Source of the DNA: Falsibacillus pallidus | Lineage (GTDB): Bacteria; Bacillota; Bacilli; Bacillales; DSM-25281 | Assembly (NCBI RefSeq): GCF_003350505.1 | Contig: NZ_QQAY01000002.1 | Span: forward strand, 368,276-432,275 | Direction of reading: 5' to 3' | Length of the DNA: 64,000 nt | In this document: positions 17,806 through 26,230 of the stretch, one piece after another | How the letters are laid out: every line of letters begins with the position of its first letter | How positions within the stretch are numbered: the stretch's first letter is position 1 | The notes under the pieces: model-generated | Seen by the model: the letters and a program-made list of their open reading frames with translations, nothing else | Told to the model about the DNA's origin: nothing | Databases searched by the model: none | Position numbers and translations under genes: made by a program

Positions 17806-19161
17806 ATGAATCTGCAGGAATTTCAAAAAAAACTTCTGAATAAAGGGGAAGCCCACGGATTTTCGGATATGGAAATCTATTATGAAAAAGCAGAGAATTT
17901 TGCCAGTAATATTTATAAAGGAGAGATTGATTCCTATTCAACATCAGTTGAGATGGGACTGTCTTTCAGGGGATTATATAACGGGAATATGGGGTATGCC
18001 TACACGGAAAAACTCGATGAAGAGTCGATTGATTTCCTATTGAATAGTGCCATGGAAAATGCCGCAATCATGGAAGTGGATACCCCTGAAGAAATTTTTT
18101 CAGGCAGCACATTTTATGAACAAGGAAATTTTTATTCTGCGAGTTTAAAAGAAACGTCCGTAGATGAAAAATTGGCATTCCTCAAGGAACTGGACCGCTG
18201 CATCTATGAAGCCGATCCCAGAGTGGATGGTACGGATTATTTCACCATGCAAGTGCAGGAGAAAGAACGTGCACTTTTCAACAATAAAGGGCTTTCCCTT
18301 CATGAGAAGCTCAATGACCTTATCTTATATGTTTCAGTCGTCGTGAAAGAAAATGGGATCACAAAAACCGGTGAAAAGCTTGTATTCTCAAAAGATCTGC
18401 GGGAATTAGACCCTGCTAAAATTGCAAAAGAAGCAGTGGAAGAAGCTGTTTCCTATTTAGAAGCCGTATCAATCCCAAATAAACAGTATCCGATTGTTTT
18501 AAGAAACACTGCAGCCGCAAGCTTGTTTGGTACATTTGCCTCAATTTTTTCAGCTGAAGAAGCTCAAAAGGGAATGTCCCAGTTAAAAGACAAAGTAGGG
18601 GATTCGATTGCTTCCTCCATCCTGGATGTCGTAGATGACCCTTTCCTTAAAACAGGTGTTTTCAGCCGGACATTTGATGGCGAGGGTGTGGCATCAAAGC
18701 CGTTAAACTTGATTGAAAAAGGAAAATTGACATCTCTCCTTCACAATCGCAAGACAGCCAAAAAAGAAGGAACGGAATCAACTGGCCACGCCTACAAAGA
18801 TTCATATAAAGGCGCGTTGACGGTTGCTCCTTCCAATTTGTATATCACACCTTCCCAATCATCATTTGATGATCTCGTTTCATCTATTGAAGAAGGTGTC
18901 GTGATCACAGGCCTTTCCGGATTGCACTCAGGGGCGAATGCCGTATCAGGTGATTTCTCTGTGGCTGCATACGGATACCGGATTGTTGATGGGAAAATTA
19001 AATCGGCCGTCAATCAAATGACGATTGCCGGAAATTTCTTTGACCTTTTAAAGGATATAGAAGAGGTAGGAAGCGACCTCGATTTTGCTTTCTCCGTCTC
19101 TCCAGGATATATCGGATCTCCATCATTGAAAGTGAAGAAACTTTCCGTTACGGTGGAATAA
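17806..19161 (+). CDS. tldE: TldE/PmbA subunit
   Basis: A 451-residue partner of TldD. It has the same U62 fold (NMGYAYTEKLDEESI, TGLSGLHSGANAVSGDFSVAAYGY, AGNFFDLL) but lacks HExxxH, as expected for the non-catalytic subunit. ATG at 17806 lies eight bases after AGGAGGG; the longer frame from 17782 lies inside tldD and is rejected. No RiPP precursor or toxin gene is seen next to the pair. Closed by a terminator. Confidence 0.9.
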   Translation: MNLQEFQKKLLNKGEAHGFSDMEIYYEKAENFASNIYKGEIDSYSTSVEMGLSFRGLYNGNMGYAYTEKLDEESIDFLLNSAMENAAIMEVDTPEEIFSGSTFYEQGNFYSASLKETSVDEKLAFLKELDRCIYEADPRVDGTDYFTMQVQEKERALFNNKGLSLHEKLNDLILYVSVVVKENGITKTGEKLVFSKDLRELDPAKIAKEAVEEAVSYLEAVSIPNKQYPIVLRNTAAASLFGTFASIFSAEEAQKGMSQLKDKVGDSIASSILDVVDDPFLKTGVFSRTFDGEGVASKPLNLIEKGKLTSLLHNRKTAKKEGTESTGHAYKDSYKGALTVAPSNLYITPSQSSFDDLVSSIEEGVVITGLSGLHSGANAVSGDFSVAAYGYRIVDGKIKSAVNQMTIAGNFFDLLKDIEEVGSDLDFAFSVSPGYIGSPSLKVKKLSVTVE

Positions 19162-19165
19162 TTTA

Positions 19166-19204
19166 AGGGGACCTTGCCAGTTTTGAGGCGGGGTTCTTTT
19201 TTTT
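19166..19204 (+). terminator. Terminator of tldD-tldE
   Basis: GGACCTTGCC pairs with GGCGGGGTTC (some G-T pairs), then eight T residues. Confidence 0.75.
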
Positions 19205-19286
19205 GAATTCCTATCTCAGTGTTTATGAAAGGGGCGTTTCGGTTAAATACTAAGTGGAGATCATAATAGATTTTGGAGGGATTGTT

Positions 19287-19943
19287 TTGAAAAAAGTATT
19301 AATGGTATTGACGAATTCAAGCAAAATTGATGACGAACACGAAACCGGCCTATGGCTTTCTGAATTTGCCGAACCGTATGTGGCCTTCAAAAACAATGGC
19401 TATGAGATAAAGGTAGCCAGTCCCGAAGGAGGAAGGATCCCATTAGACCCAAACAGCCTTGAAGACGAGCAGCTATCTGAATGGGACGAAGCCATTTCTA
19501 AACTGGAAAACACCGAAATTCTTGGAGGAGTGAACACCCACGATTTCAACGGTATTTTCCTCCCAGGTGGACACGGTACTATGTTTGACCTGCCTGACAG
19601 CAAGGAGCTGTCGGAAACGCTCGCACACTTCGCTGAAAATAATAAAGTAATCGGTGCCGTATGCCACGGTCCTGCAGGATTTACAGGAACTAAATTATCA
19701 AATGGCAAATGGCTCGTTGATGGAAAAAACATGACAGGCTTCACCAATGAAGAAGAACAGCAGACGGGATTGGAAAAAGCCATGCCGTTCCTGCTTGAAT
19801 CCAAACTGAGAGAACAAGGGGCAAAATTTGAAAAAGCTGCTGCTTACTCAGATTATGTTGTGGCAGACGGCAAGTTCATCACTGGACAAAATCCGCAGTC
19901 AAGTGCATCAACAGCAAAAGCTTTCATTGAAGCTCTAGGATAA
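19287..19943 (+). CDS. DJ-1/PfpI family protein (class I glutamine amidotransferase-like)
   Basis: A 218-residue protein of the DJ-1/PfpI/Hsp31 superfamily. The nucleophile elbow is IGAVCHGPAGF with Cys126-His127, and the N-terminus reads ETGLWLSEFAEPY, a stretch common to Hsp31-like glyoxalase III/deglycase proteins. Probable role is protection against reactive carbonyls in the cytoplasm, by family resemblance only. TTG at 19287 follows GGAGGG; the upstream GTG (19254) has no ribosome binding site. Confidence 0.85.
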   Translation: MKKVLMVLTNSSKIDDEHETGLWLSEFAEPYVAFKNNGYEIKVASPEGGRIPLDPNSLEDEQLSEWDEAISKLENTEILGGVNTHDFNGIFLPGGHGTMFDLPDSKELSETLAHFAENNKVIGAVCHGPAGFTGTKLSNGKWLVDGKNMTGFTNEEEQQTGLEKAMPFLLESKLREQGAKFEKAAAYSDYVVADGKFITGQNPQSSASTAKAFIEALG

Positions 19944-19971
19944 TCGACATAAGACTTTGATATGAATATTT

Positions 19972-20007
19972 TGGCCCGGCGAATATGCTGGGCCTAATAT
20001 TATTTTT
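19972..20007 (+). terminator. Probable terminator of the DJ-1/PfpI gene
   Basis: GGCCCGGC pairs with GCTGGGCC (one G-T) around GAATAT; the downstream tract TAATATTATTTTT is only moderately T-rich. Confidence 0.55.
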
Positions 20008-20029
20008 ATAAAGGAGGAGCACCTTTAAA

Positions 20030-20524
20030 ATGATTGATCATTATCAATTTTCCGATGATGGAAAAACACCTAACCATTCTAAATGGCCGTTGCTTATTTA
20101 TAAAAATGGATTGGGAGACAAGAATACAGCCGAAGCCTGCGGAGAATTATTTGAATCGAACGGATGGGATGGAGTATGGGTAAACGGCGTGTACCCGTAC
20201 CACCATTTCCATAGCACAGCACATGAAGTCCTTGGTGTTGCAGGAGGAACTGCAGTCGTTCAGATGGGCGGAGAAAACGGAAAAGTGCTGACCGTTGAAA
20301 AAGGGGATGTCATCATCATCCCGGCAGGCGTGGGCCACAAAAAATTAGAGGCAAGCAGCGACTTCCACGTTGTTGGCGCCTACCCAAAAGGACAAAAAGC
20401 TGACCTGCTTAAATCCGAAAACCATGACCATGAACAAGCCAAATCAAACATAGAAGATGTCCCGCTGCCAGAAAAAGACCCGGTATTTGGTGAAAAAGAC
20501 GGACTGTTTGACTATTGGAAATAG
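20030..20524 (+). CDS. Cupin-domain protein, YjlB-like
   Basis: A 164-residue single-domain cupin. Motif 1 is seen as YPYHHFHSTAHEVLGVAGG (His-His-...-Glu metal ligands) and motif 2 as GDVIIIPAGVGHKKL. It resembles B. subtilis YjlB in length and in WPLLIYK near the N-terminus. Cupins bind a metal, but no reaction can be assigned. Good ribosome binding site (AGGAGGAG), own terminator, no obvious operon partner. Confidence 0.82.
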   Translation: MIDHYQFSDDGKTPNHSKWPLLIYKNGLGDKNTAEACGELFESNGWDGVWVNGVYPYHHFHSTAHEVLGVAGGTAVVQMGGENGKVLTVEKGDVIIIPAGVGHKKLEASSDFHVVGAYPKGQKADLLKSENHDHEQAKSNIEDVPLPEKDPVFGEKDGLFDYWK

Positions 20525-20536
20525 AATATTTCAACA

Positions 20537-20568
20537 AAGGAGGGCCAAATTTGGTCCTCCTTTTTTTA
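20537..20568 (+). terminator. Terminator of the cupin gene
   Basis: GGAGGGCCAAA pairs with TTTGGTCCTCC (one G-T) and is followed by seven T residues. Confidence 0.9.
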
Positions 20569-20719
20569 CAATACGATTACAAACGCTTTAATTCTCCATT
20601 TCTGGCGGATATCCCCTTTTAAAATCGCACTATTTTGGACTATAATTAAAAAAGTGCAATTATTCTTTACTCTATTAAGGTTTCATAATAGATTCACCAA
20701 TAGAAAGGGCTTTTGCTCG

Positions 20720-21343
20720 ATGACAATCAATAAAAAACCAAAAAGAAAAAAAAGAAAAATTCGAATTATACATATACTGCTGATCCCAGTCATTCTTTTC
20801 AGCCTCCATCTTTTAATTTATGGCCCGGACAAGTCAATGAATCAGCTCAACCAATTTGTTTCCAACCAGGCGAAAAAAGAAATACCCCCAGACTATATCC
20901 CGATCTATAAAGCAGCTGCGAAGGAATACGGTATTCCATGGACCCTGCTTGCCGCGCACCATCGGGTGGAAACTAAATTCTCTTCGATGAACAATATGGT
21001 CTCTTCAGTTGGAGCGGAAGGCCCGATGCAATTCATGCCCTGCACATTTGTTGGATGGTCGTATCCTTCATGCAGCGGCCTCGGTAAAGGGAATATCCCT
21101 GAAAAGGATAAAACAAATCCGGATGTCATCAAGAAATACGGCGGATACGGGGTCGATGCCAATGGAGACGGTAAAGCAGATCCATGGGACGATGAAGACG
21201 CCATTTACAGCGCTGCAAATTACTTAGCGAAAAACGGGGCTGCAGACGGGGAAATCTCAAAAGCCGTATTTGCCTATAACCACAGCCAGCGCTATGTAAA
21301 AGAGGTCCTTTATTTTGCCAAGATCTATAAAGGCCCTAACTAA
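20720..21343 (+). CDS. Membrane-anchored lytic transglycosylase (SLT domain)
   Basis: A 207-residue protein: a very basic N-terminus (KKPKRKKRKIR), one membrane helix (about 17-37), then an SLT domain outside the cell. The catalytic Glu lies in HHRVETKFSS, followed by GAEGPMQFMP and AVFAYNHSQRYV, the standard lysozyme-fold transglycosylase motifs. It would cleave the glycan strand of peptidoglycan. A segment GVDANGDGKADPWDDEDA resembles a Ca-binding loop, as in other members. ATG at 20720 follows AGAAAGGG; the longer frame to 20654 is unsupported. Confidence 0.87.
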   Translation: MTINKKPKRKKRKIRIIHILLIPVILFSLHLLIYGPDKSMNQLNQFVSNQAKKEIPPDYIPIYKAAAKEYGIPWTLLAAHHRVETKFSSMNNMVSSVGAEGPMQFMPCTFVGWSYPSCSGLGKGNIPEKDKTNPDVIKKYGGYGVDANGDGKADPWDDEDAIYSAANYLAKNGAADGEISKAVFAYNHSQRYVKEVLYFAKIYKGPN

Positions 21344-21398
21344 AACCTGAATTCATAGGAATCCGTGCATCGTGATTCAATGAATTCGGGTTTTCTTT
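21343..21398 (+). terminator. Terminator of the transglycosylase gene
   Basis: AACCTGAATTCA (21344-21355) pairs with TGAATTCGGGTT (21381-21392, one G-T) and is followed by TTCTTTG. The loop is long (25 nt). Confidence 0.6.
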
Positions 21399-21423
21399 GT
21401 TTAAAAATTTTGTATTCATGGGT

Positions 21424-21472
21424 AAAAAGAACCATATCAAGGGATATCCTTTGAATTCAGGTTCTTTTTTTT
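21424..21472 (+). terminator. Second terminator-like hairpin before the BCCT gene
   Basis: AAAAAGAACC pairs with GGTTCTTTTT followed by more T residues. Its 3' side (TGAATTCAGGTT, 21452-21463) is also perfectly complementary to the 5' arm of the previous hairpin at 21344-21355, so the two structures can compete. Confidence 0.55.
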
Positions 21473-21490
21473 GTTATGGTTGAAAACGTG

Positions 21491-21516
21491 GTTTTTTTAT
21501 TAGAAAACCGGGGAAT
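21491..21516 (+). promoter_or_regulatory. Sigma-B-like promoter of the BCCT transporter gene
   Basis: GTTTTT (21491-21496), 14-nt spacer, GGGAAT (21511-21516), matching GTTT-N12-15-GGGWAW. It is 62 nt upstream of the start codon. A betaine transporter under general stress control would make sense. Confidence 0.5.
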
Positions 21517-21578
21517 ATATACCTGTTGCCATTATCTTTTCATTCCCCACACAAAAATTATCTTGAAAGGAGTATTTT

Positions 21579-23144
21579 ATGAAAAAAATATCGAATGTTT
21601 TTTGGATTACGGTTGCAATCGTACTTGCTGCTGTAATCTACGGTGTGGCTGCACCGAAAAGCTTTGAAACTGTTACAGCCAATATTCAATCATTCATTAC
21701 ATCCTCTTTTGGGTGGTACTACTTAATTCTCGTTACCGTGATCGTCGTATTCTGTCTATTCTTCATCTTCAGTCCGATGGGCTCCATCCGCTTAGGAAAG
21801 CCAGAAGATCGTCCTGAGTATTCAACTGGAACATGGTTTGCCATGCTATTCAGTGCCGGGATGGGGATCGGCCTCGTATTCTGGGGAGCAGCAGAACCGA
21901 TTTCACATTTTGCCTCCAGCCCGCCGCTTGCAAAACCGGGTACAGATCAGGCATTGAAGGATGCAATGCGCTACACATTCTTCCATTGGGGACTTCATGC
22001 ATGGGGGATTTACGCTGTAGTCGCCTTGGCGCTGGCATATTTCAAATTTAGAAAAGATAAACCAGGATTAATTAGTGCTACTTTAGAGCCGCTTCTAGGT
22101 AAATATTCAAGAGGCAAAATCGGAGTGCTCGTAGATGTTATCGCTGTATTCGCAACAGTTGTAGGAGTTGCGACTACTCTAGGATTTGGTGCGGTCCAGA
22201 TCAACGGTGGACTTTCTTACTTATTCGGAATACCGAAAAACTTTACTGTCCAGCTGATCATCGTTGCTATCGTAACAGTATTATTCATGATGTCAGCATG
22301 GTCCGGATTGAGTAAAGGAATCAAATATTTGAGTAATGCAAACATGGTGCTTGCAACCGCCTTGTTGATCCTCATGTTGATTGTAGGTCCGACATTGCTT
22401 ATTCTAAACTTATTCACCGATACACTCGGCTCTTATATCCAAAACATCGTTCAAATGAGCTTTAGAATCGCTCCACTGAATGCTGCACATCGCGAATGGA
22501 TCAACGGGTGGACCATTTTCTATTGGGCTTGGTGGATCTCATGGTCTCCATTCGTCGGAATATTTATTGCACGTGTCTCTAAAGGCCGTACAATCCGTGA
22601 ATTCCTAATAGGCGTTTTGATTTTGCCTTCCGTTGTAAGTTTCCTTTGGTTCGCAGTCTTCGGAACCGCTGCGATTGATGTTCAGCAATCAGGAGCAGCT
22701 GATTTAACTAAAAATGCAACTGAAGAGGTATTATTTGCTGTCTTTAACCATTACCCAATTTCAATCATTCTATCGATTGTGGCAATCATCTTGATCGGTA
22801 CATTCTTCATCACATCTGCCGATTCTGCTACATTCGTTTTGGGAATGCAGACAACTTACGGCTCTCTTACACCACCTAACTCAGTCAAATTGACTTGGGG
22901 TATTGCACAGTCAGCCGTTGCCTTGATCCTTTTATACAGCGGAGGACTTCAGGCCTTGCAGAATGCCCTCATTGTGGCAGCTTTCCCGTTCTCCTTCATC
23001 ATGATCCTGATGATGATTTCGCTCTATAAAGCATTGAATTGGGAAAGAAAAGAACTTGGCCTTTATATCAAGCCAAAACCAAGGAATAAAGAAAAGAAAG
23101 TAAAAACCCGCAATCCAGACGGGGAACCTGAAATAAACGGGTAA
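21579..23144 (+). CDS. opuD: BCCT family glycine betaine transporter (OpuD-like)
   Basis: A 521-residue membrane protein with about twelve transmembrane helices. BCCT hallmarks are [17 protein letters not shown] (the glycine-rich TM3 segment) and the Trp-rich [24 protein letters not shown] stretch of TM8, which forms the trimethylammonium-binding aromatic box. It imports glycine betaine or a related osmolyte with Na+. The C-terminus is basic ([12 protein letters not shown]), as in osmosensing family members. A sigma-B-like promoter lies upstream; a 122-nt hairpin repeat begins three bases after the stop codon. Confidence 0.9.
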   Translation: MKKISNVFWITVAIVLAAVIYGVAAPKSFETVTANIQSFITSSFGWYYLILVTVIVVFCLFFIFSPMGSIRLGKPEDRPEYSTGTWFAMLFSAGMGIGLVFWGAAEPISHFASSPPLAKPGTDQALKDAMRYTFFHWGLHAWGIYAVVALALAYFKFRKDKPGLISATLEPLLGKYSRGKIGVLVDVIAVFATVVGVATTLGFGAVQINGGLSYLFGIPKNFTVQLIIVAIVTVLFMMSAWSGLSKGIKYLSNANMVLATALLILMLIVGPTLLILNLFTDTLGSYIQNIVQMSFRIAPLNAAHREWINGWTIFYWAWWISWSPFVGIFIARVSKGRTIREFLIGVLILPSVVSFLWFAVFGTAAIDVQQSGAADLTKNATEEVLFAVFNHYPISIILSIVAIILIGTFFITSADSATFVLGMQTTYGSLTPPNSVKLTWGIAQSAVALILLYSGGLQALQNALIVAAFPFSFIMILMMISLYKALNWERKELGLYIKPKPRNKEKKVKTRNPDGEPEING

Positions 23145-23146
23145 GT

Positions 23147-23268
23147 ACAAAAGCGCAAGCACCTTGGTCAGCCCCGACCAGCATAAGACGGAACTCGAAG
23201 GAAATCCTGATTTCCGTAGAGGGACGGCTTATGACTCGAGGGGCTAGGTGCTGGAGCTGGACGTCGAC
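23147..23268 (+). repeat. 122-nt dispersed hairpin repeat, copy A
   Basis: Nearly identical to 56665-56786 (same length, six substitutions, no gaps). It folds end to end: GCACCT with AGGTGC, AGCCCC with GGGGCT, CATAAG with CTTATG, and a tip GGAAAT-CCTG-ATTTCC. The outer stem has A-T where copy B has G-C, a paired change. It begins directly after the BCCT stop codon and runs in the direction of transcription. No ORF inside. Similar hairpin repeats are common in Bacillaceae genomes. Confidence 0.88.
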
Positions 23269-23307
23269 AACAAGGAAGGATTCCACATCGGAAATCCTTC
23301 CTTTCTT
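23269..23307 (+). terminator. Terminator after repeat copy A
   Basis: AAGGAAGGATT pairs with AATCCTTCCTT around 10 nt, then TCTTT. It probably ends the BCCT transcript, so the repeat is part of its 3' UTR. Confidence 0.75.
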
Positions 23308-23372
23308 TATGGACAAAAACACACGCCTGTCCGGCCTTGTCTGCATACCCTATCAAAAAGGGCGTGGACAAA

Positions 23373-23579
23373 ATGTTTTCCCAGATCATTAATATCGGTC
23401 GATTTGAAGTTGGGAGTATGACAAACAATGCCAACATCAACTTCGGCCCTGTCTATCAGAACAGCCATACGGCTAATTCCATCGTTGTCGGGAGCTGTTT
23501 TTCGGTTGGGGATTTCAGTTCCTGCCGCTGTATCCAGATCAATCCGATCACGAAGATTTCCACGAAAAGAAAAGAGTAA
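23373..23579 (+). CDS. Small gerPA/gerPF-family-like spore protein
   Basis: A 68-residue protein with INIGRFEVGSMTNNANINFGPVYQNSHTA..., then VVGSCFSVGDFSS. The alternating hydrophobic/Asn-Gly pattern with INFG and VGDF resembles the spore germination proteins GerPA/GerPF and their stand-alone relatives in Bacillus. GerP proteins act in passage of germinants through the spore coat. Here it is a single gene, not a gerPABCDEF operon. ATG at 23373 follows AAAAAGGGC; GTG three codons upstream is possible. Family call by pattern only. Confidence 0.6.
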   Translation: MFSQIINIGRFEVGSMTNNANINFGPVYQNSHTANSIVVGSCFSVGDFSSCRCIQINPITKISTKRKE

Positions 23580-23612
23580 CAAAGCAGGAGAGTACTATCC
23601 TGCTTTGTTTAT
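23579..23612 (+). terminator. Terminator of the gerPF-like gene
   Basis: CAAAGCAGGA pairs perfectly with TCCTGCTTTG over 8 nt, then TTTATT; it begins at the stop codon. Confidence 0.85.
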
Positions 23613-23628
23613 TGCTAAATTCCGACAC

Positions 23629-23657
23629 TTGACGATAAAAGGGTCTATTAGTAAGGT
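23629..23657 (+). promoter_or_regulatory. Possible promoter of the helicase gene
   Basis: TTGACG (23629-23634), 17 nt, TAAGGT (23652-23657). The -35 is good and the -10 is weak. Confidence 0.35.
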
Positions 23658-23700
23658 AGAAATCGTGCTTGTTTTTTCGGCAAGAATAAGGAGTATAGCG

Positions 23701-26190
23701 ATGAGAATACACAAATTGATCGAACAATGGCAATTTGCCTTAAAATATGAAGCTGCCCAGCTTAAAAAAAATGGGGGAGCGAAATACCGCCTCCAAAAAG
23801 GGACATGCGTGCACAGGATAAAAAACACAAGGTACTTCACATGTATTACGAATGGTGAATTGCCGCTGCCTGATGGAGCTTCTGTCATGATTGAAATCAA
23901 CGGGGAGAGCTTCCAGGCACTAATCATCTCAAATACTCGAGGAGAAATACTGCTGTCCATTACAGATGTAATCATGGAATCCTTCAAAGAAGCATGGATA
24001 TCCAGTGAAACATGGCAGCTGCTGCTGGAGTTATCTAAAAGACTTGAAGAAGCAAAAGAAGATAAACACAAGCGATCAAAAATTCAACACCTGATGAAGC
24101 CTTCAAAAGAAACAAACCATCCGGTTGAAAAAATAAAAAATAACATTCATGAACTGTATCTCCGCACGAAATATAATCCATCCACCTTTATTTGGGGACC
24201 ACCCGGAACTGGCAAGACCTATACGCTGGCACGCTTGGCAGCCAGAAAATTGGTCAAAGGAAAAAGGGTGCTCATCCTGTCCCACAGTAATGCTGCTTTG
24301 GATGTATTAATGGAAGAGATCACGCGCTATTTGATTGCCAAAAAGAAATGGAAAGATGGAAAGGTGCTTCGATATGGAATGCCCGGGTCGGATGTGTTAA
24401 AGAAATATCCCTTTCTAAGTTCGATGAAGTGGACAGAAGAATGCTATCCCGAAATCAATCGCGACCATTTTTCAATTCCTGCCGACCAAACTCCCTCTGC
24501 GATAAAAACTGAATTTAAAGAAAAAGAAAAGGGGCTTGTGAAAGATGCCAGGATGATTGGCAGTACGCTTTCCAAAGCGGCGGCAGATCCAGCCATTTAT
24601 TTGGAATCATTCGACCTTGTCATCATCGATGAAGCCAGTATGGCGTATGTCCCCCAGCTTGCCTTTGCTTCCACTCTTGGGAAAAGGATCGCTGTGTGCG
24701 GGGACTTCATGCAGCTTCCACCTGTAGCCATTTCGAAGCATCCGATGACGACGAAGTGGCTGCAAGAGGACATCTTCCACCATGCAGGAGTCGCATCTTC
24801 TTTGGATAAGAAAAAAGAAGTTCATCCCCAATTGTTTATGCTGAAGGAACAGCGCCGGATGCATCCAGCCATTTCTTCTTTTACAAATCGCCATGTTTAT
24901 CAGAATCAAGTATTCGATCATCCCAGCACGATTGAATCGAGGGCATCCATTGTTGAAAAAGCCCCATTTCCGAATGCAGCTGCTATATTTCTCAATATGG
25001 ATACGGCGTCGCAATACGGCGGAAGGGAAGGGAGCTCCTTCTCCCGTTTTCATTTATTTTCAGCACTTGCTGCCGTGCAATTGATGATGAACGCTAAGTC
25101 TGACGGCCTTCAATCGATCGGTTTCATTTCCCCCTACAGGGCCCAGGCAAAACTGGTCCAAACTTTCATCGATCACATTTTTGAAGGGGAAGAGGAAGGA
25201 CTGTCATCAGCAACCGTTCATAAATTTCAAGGTTCGGAGAAAGATATGATTCTGTTTGACTTGGTGGATACGGACAGCCATTCCACGGCAGGAAGGCTAT
25301 TGACGAATGAAAACAGCCTGCGGATGGTGAATGTAGCGGTCACCCGGTCCAGAGGGAAATTCATTGCGCTTGGAAATGATCGATTCATTAAGAGAAAATT
25401 CAACGAACAGCAGCCGGTAAGAAAAATGGCCAGCCACTATTCAGAAGAAGGAAGATTTGAAGATATCCGCGGCGTCTCATATCAATCAACCAATAAAAGA
25501 TTGATATGGATGGACGGACAGCAATGGGCGGGCATCGTTAAAGATATACAACGGGCGGAAAAGGAGATTGTTATCTCCATTCAACACCCAAACATGCTCG
25601 GGAGCAAAATTTGGGACGAGCTCTCAAACAAAGGAGCATCTATAAAGATTAGAATCATCACCCCCGATTCAAGGATGACGCCATTAACGACATACCAGGA
25701 AGTTGAAACGGACTACCAGATTCCATTCATCATCATCGACCGAAAAGTAATCTGGAGCGGGGGAGCGCTTACAGAAAAATCTATACTACCCTTTGCGCGA
25801 CTATGGTCTAAGGATGCCGTCAGGACGTTCATCGAAATGATGGACCTCCATAAATGCAAAGTGAAAATCATAAAAGCAGCCAGCGTACGAAAAGGATGGA
25901 AGAAAAGGATCTCCCTTCAGGAATATCTGGCCACATGGGATACATGTCCGTTTTGCGGAGGAAGAAGGAATACCATATTAGAAGGAAGCGGAAGAGTCTT
26001 ATTTTCTTGTCTCTCCTGCAGCGAAGAACGCTACTTAACAATCAAGCAGCTAGAATTATATCTGAATCACGCAGCTATGACCTGCCCTGAAGGCCATACC
26101 GATCTATATGCAGAAAAGAACGGAAGGCACCTCGAAATCAAGTGCAGGGTCTGCAAGGAAAAAAACAATATACCAAGTATTTACTACTAA
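23701..26190 (+). CDS. Superfamily 1 helicase with degenerate PLD-like region and zinc ribbons
   Basis: An 829-residue protein. An N-terminal region (1-150) precedes an Upf1-like SF1 core: Walker A GPPGTGKT (166-173), Walker B VIIDEAS (Asp310-Glu311), motif III GDFMQLPPV, QRRMHP, then HKFQGSEKDMILFDLVD and VNVAVTRSRGKF. Residues about 605-700 look like a phospholipase-D fold (IVISIQHPNMLG, later IIIDRKVIWSGG) but the HxK part of the HKD motif is missing, so it is probably not catalytic. Two zinc-ribbon-like clusters end the protein: Cys749/752/770/773 and Cys795, His799, Cys815/818. DNA or RNA unwinding is likely; the role is unknown. ATG at 23701 follows AAGGAG; longer frames upstream overlap the previous gene. 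Confidence 0.82.
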   Translation: MRIHKLIEQWQFALKYEAAQLKKNGGAKYRLQKGTCVHRIKNTRYFTCITNGELPLPDGASVMIEINGESFQALIISNTRGEILLSITDVIMESFKEAWISSETWQLLLELSKRLEEAKEDKHKRSKIQHLMKPSKETNHPVEKIKNNIHELYLRTKYNPSTFIWGPPGTGKTYTLARLAARKLVKGKRVLILSHSNAALDVLMEEITRYLIAKKKWKDGKVLRYGMPGSDVLKKYPFLSSMKWTEECYPEINRDHFSIPADQTPSAIKTEFKEKEKGLVKDARMIGSTLSKAAADPAIYLESFDLVIIDEASMAYVPQLAFASTLGKRIAVCGDFMQLPPVAISKHPMTTKWLQEDIFHHAGVASSLDKKKEVHPQLFMLKEQRRMHPAISSFTNRHVYQNQVFDHPSTIESRASIVEKAPFPNAAAIFLNMDTASQYGGREGSSFSRFHLFSALAAVQLMMNAKSDGLQSIGFISPYRAQAKLVQTFIDHIFEGEEEGLSSATVHKFQGSEKDMILFDLVDTDSHSTAGRLLTNENSLRMVNVAVTRSRGKFIALGNDRFIKRKFNEQQPVRKMASHYSEEGRFEDIRGVSYQSTNKRLIWMDGQQWAGIVKDIQRAEKEIVISIQHPNMLGSKIWDELSNKGASIKIRIITPDSRMTPLTTYQEVETDYQIPFIIIDRKVIWSGGALTEKSILPFARLWSKDAVRTFIEMMDLHKCKVKIIKAASVRKGWKKRISLQEYLATWDTCPFCGGRRNTILEGSGRVLFSCLSCSEERYLTIKQLELYLNHAAMTCPEGHTDLYAEKNGRHLEIKCRVCKEKNNIPSIYY

Positions 26191-26228
26191 AAAAACTGCA
26201 CAGAGGGAAATCCCCGTGCAGTTTTTTA
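26190..26228. terminator. Bidirectional terminator between helicase and GGDEF-EAL genes
   Basis: AAAAACTGCAC pairs with GTGCAGTTTTT and the inner GGG/CCC extends the stem; both flanks carry A/T runs. Confidence 0.88.
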
Positions 26229-26230
26229 TA

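Noticed and set aside
20582-20596. Possible CcpA cre site before the transglycosylase gene
   Set aside because: TTACAAACGCTTTAA has two mismatches at conserved outer positions (G and C).
23428-23700. N-terminal extension of the helicase frame by 91 codons
   Set aside because: It overlaps the gerPF-like gene and its terminator. ATG at 23701 has AAGGAG at 7 nt, and the extension looks like out-of-frame sequence.
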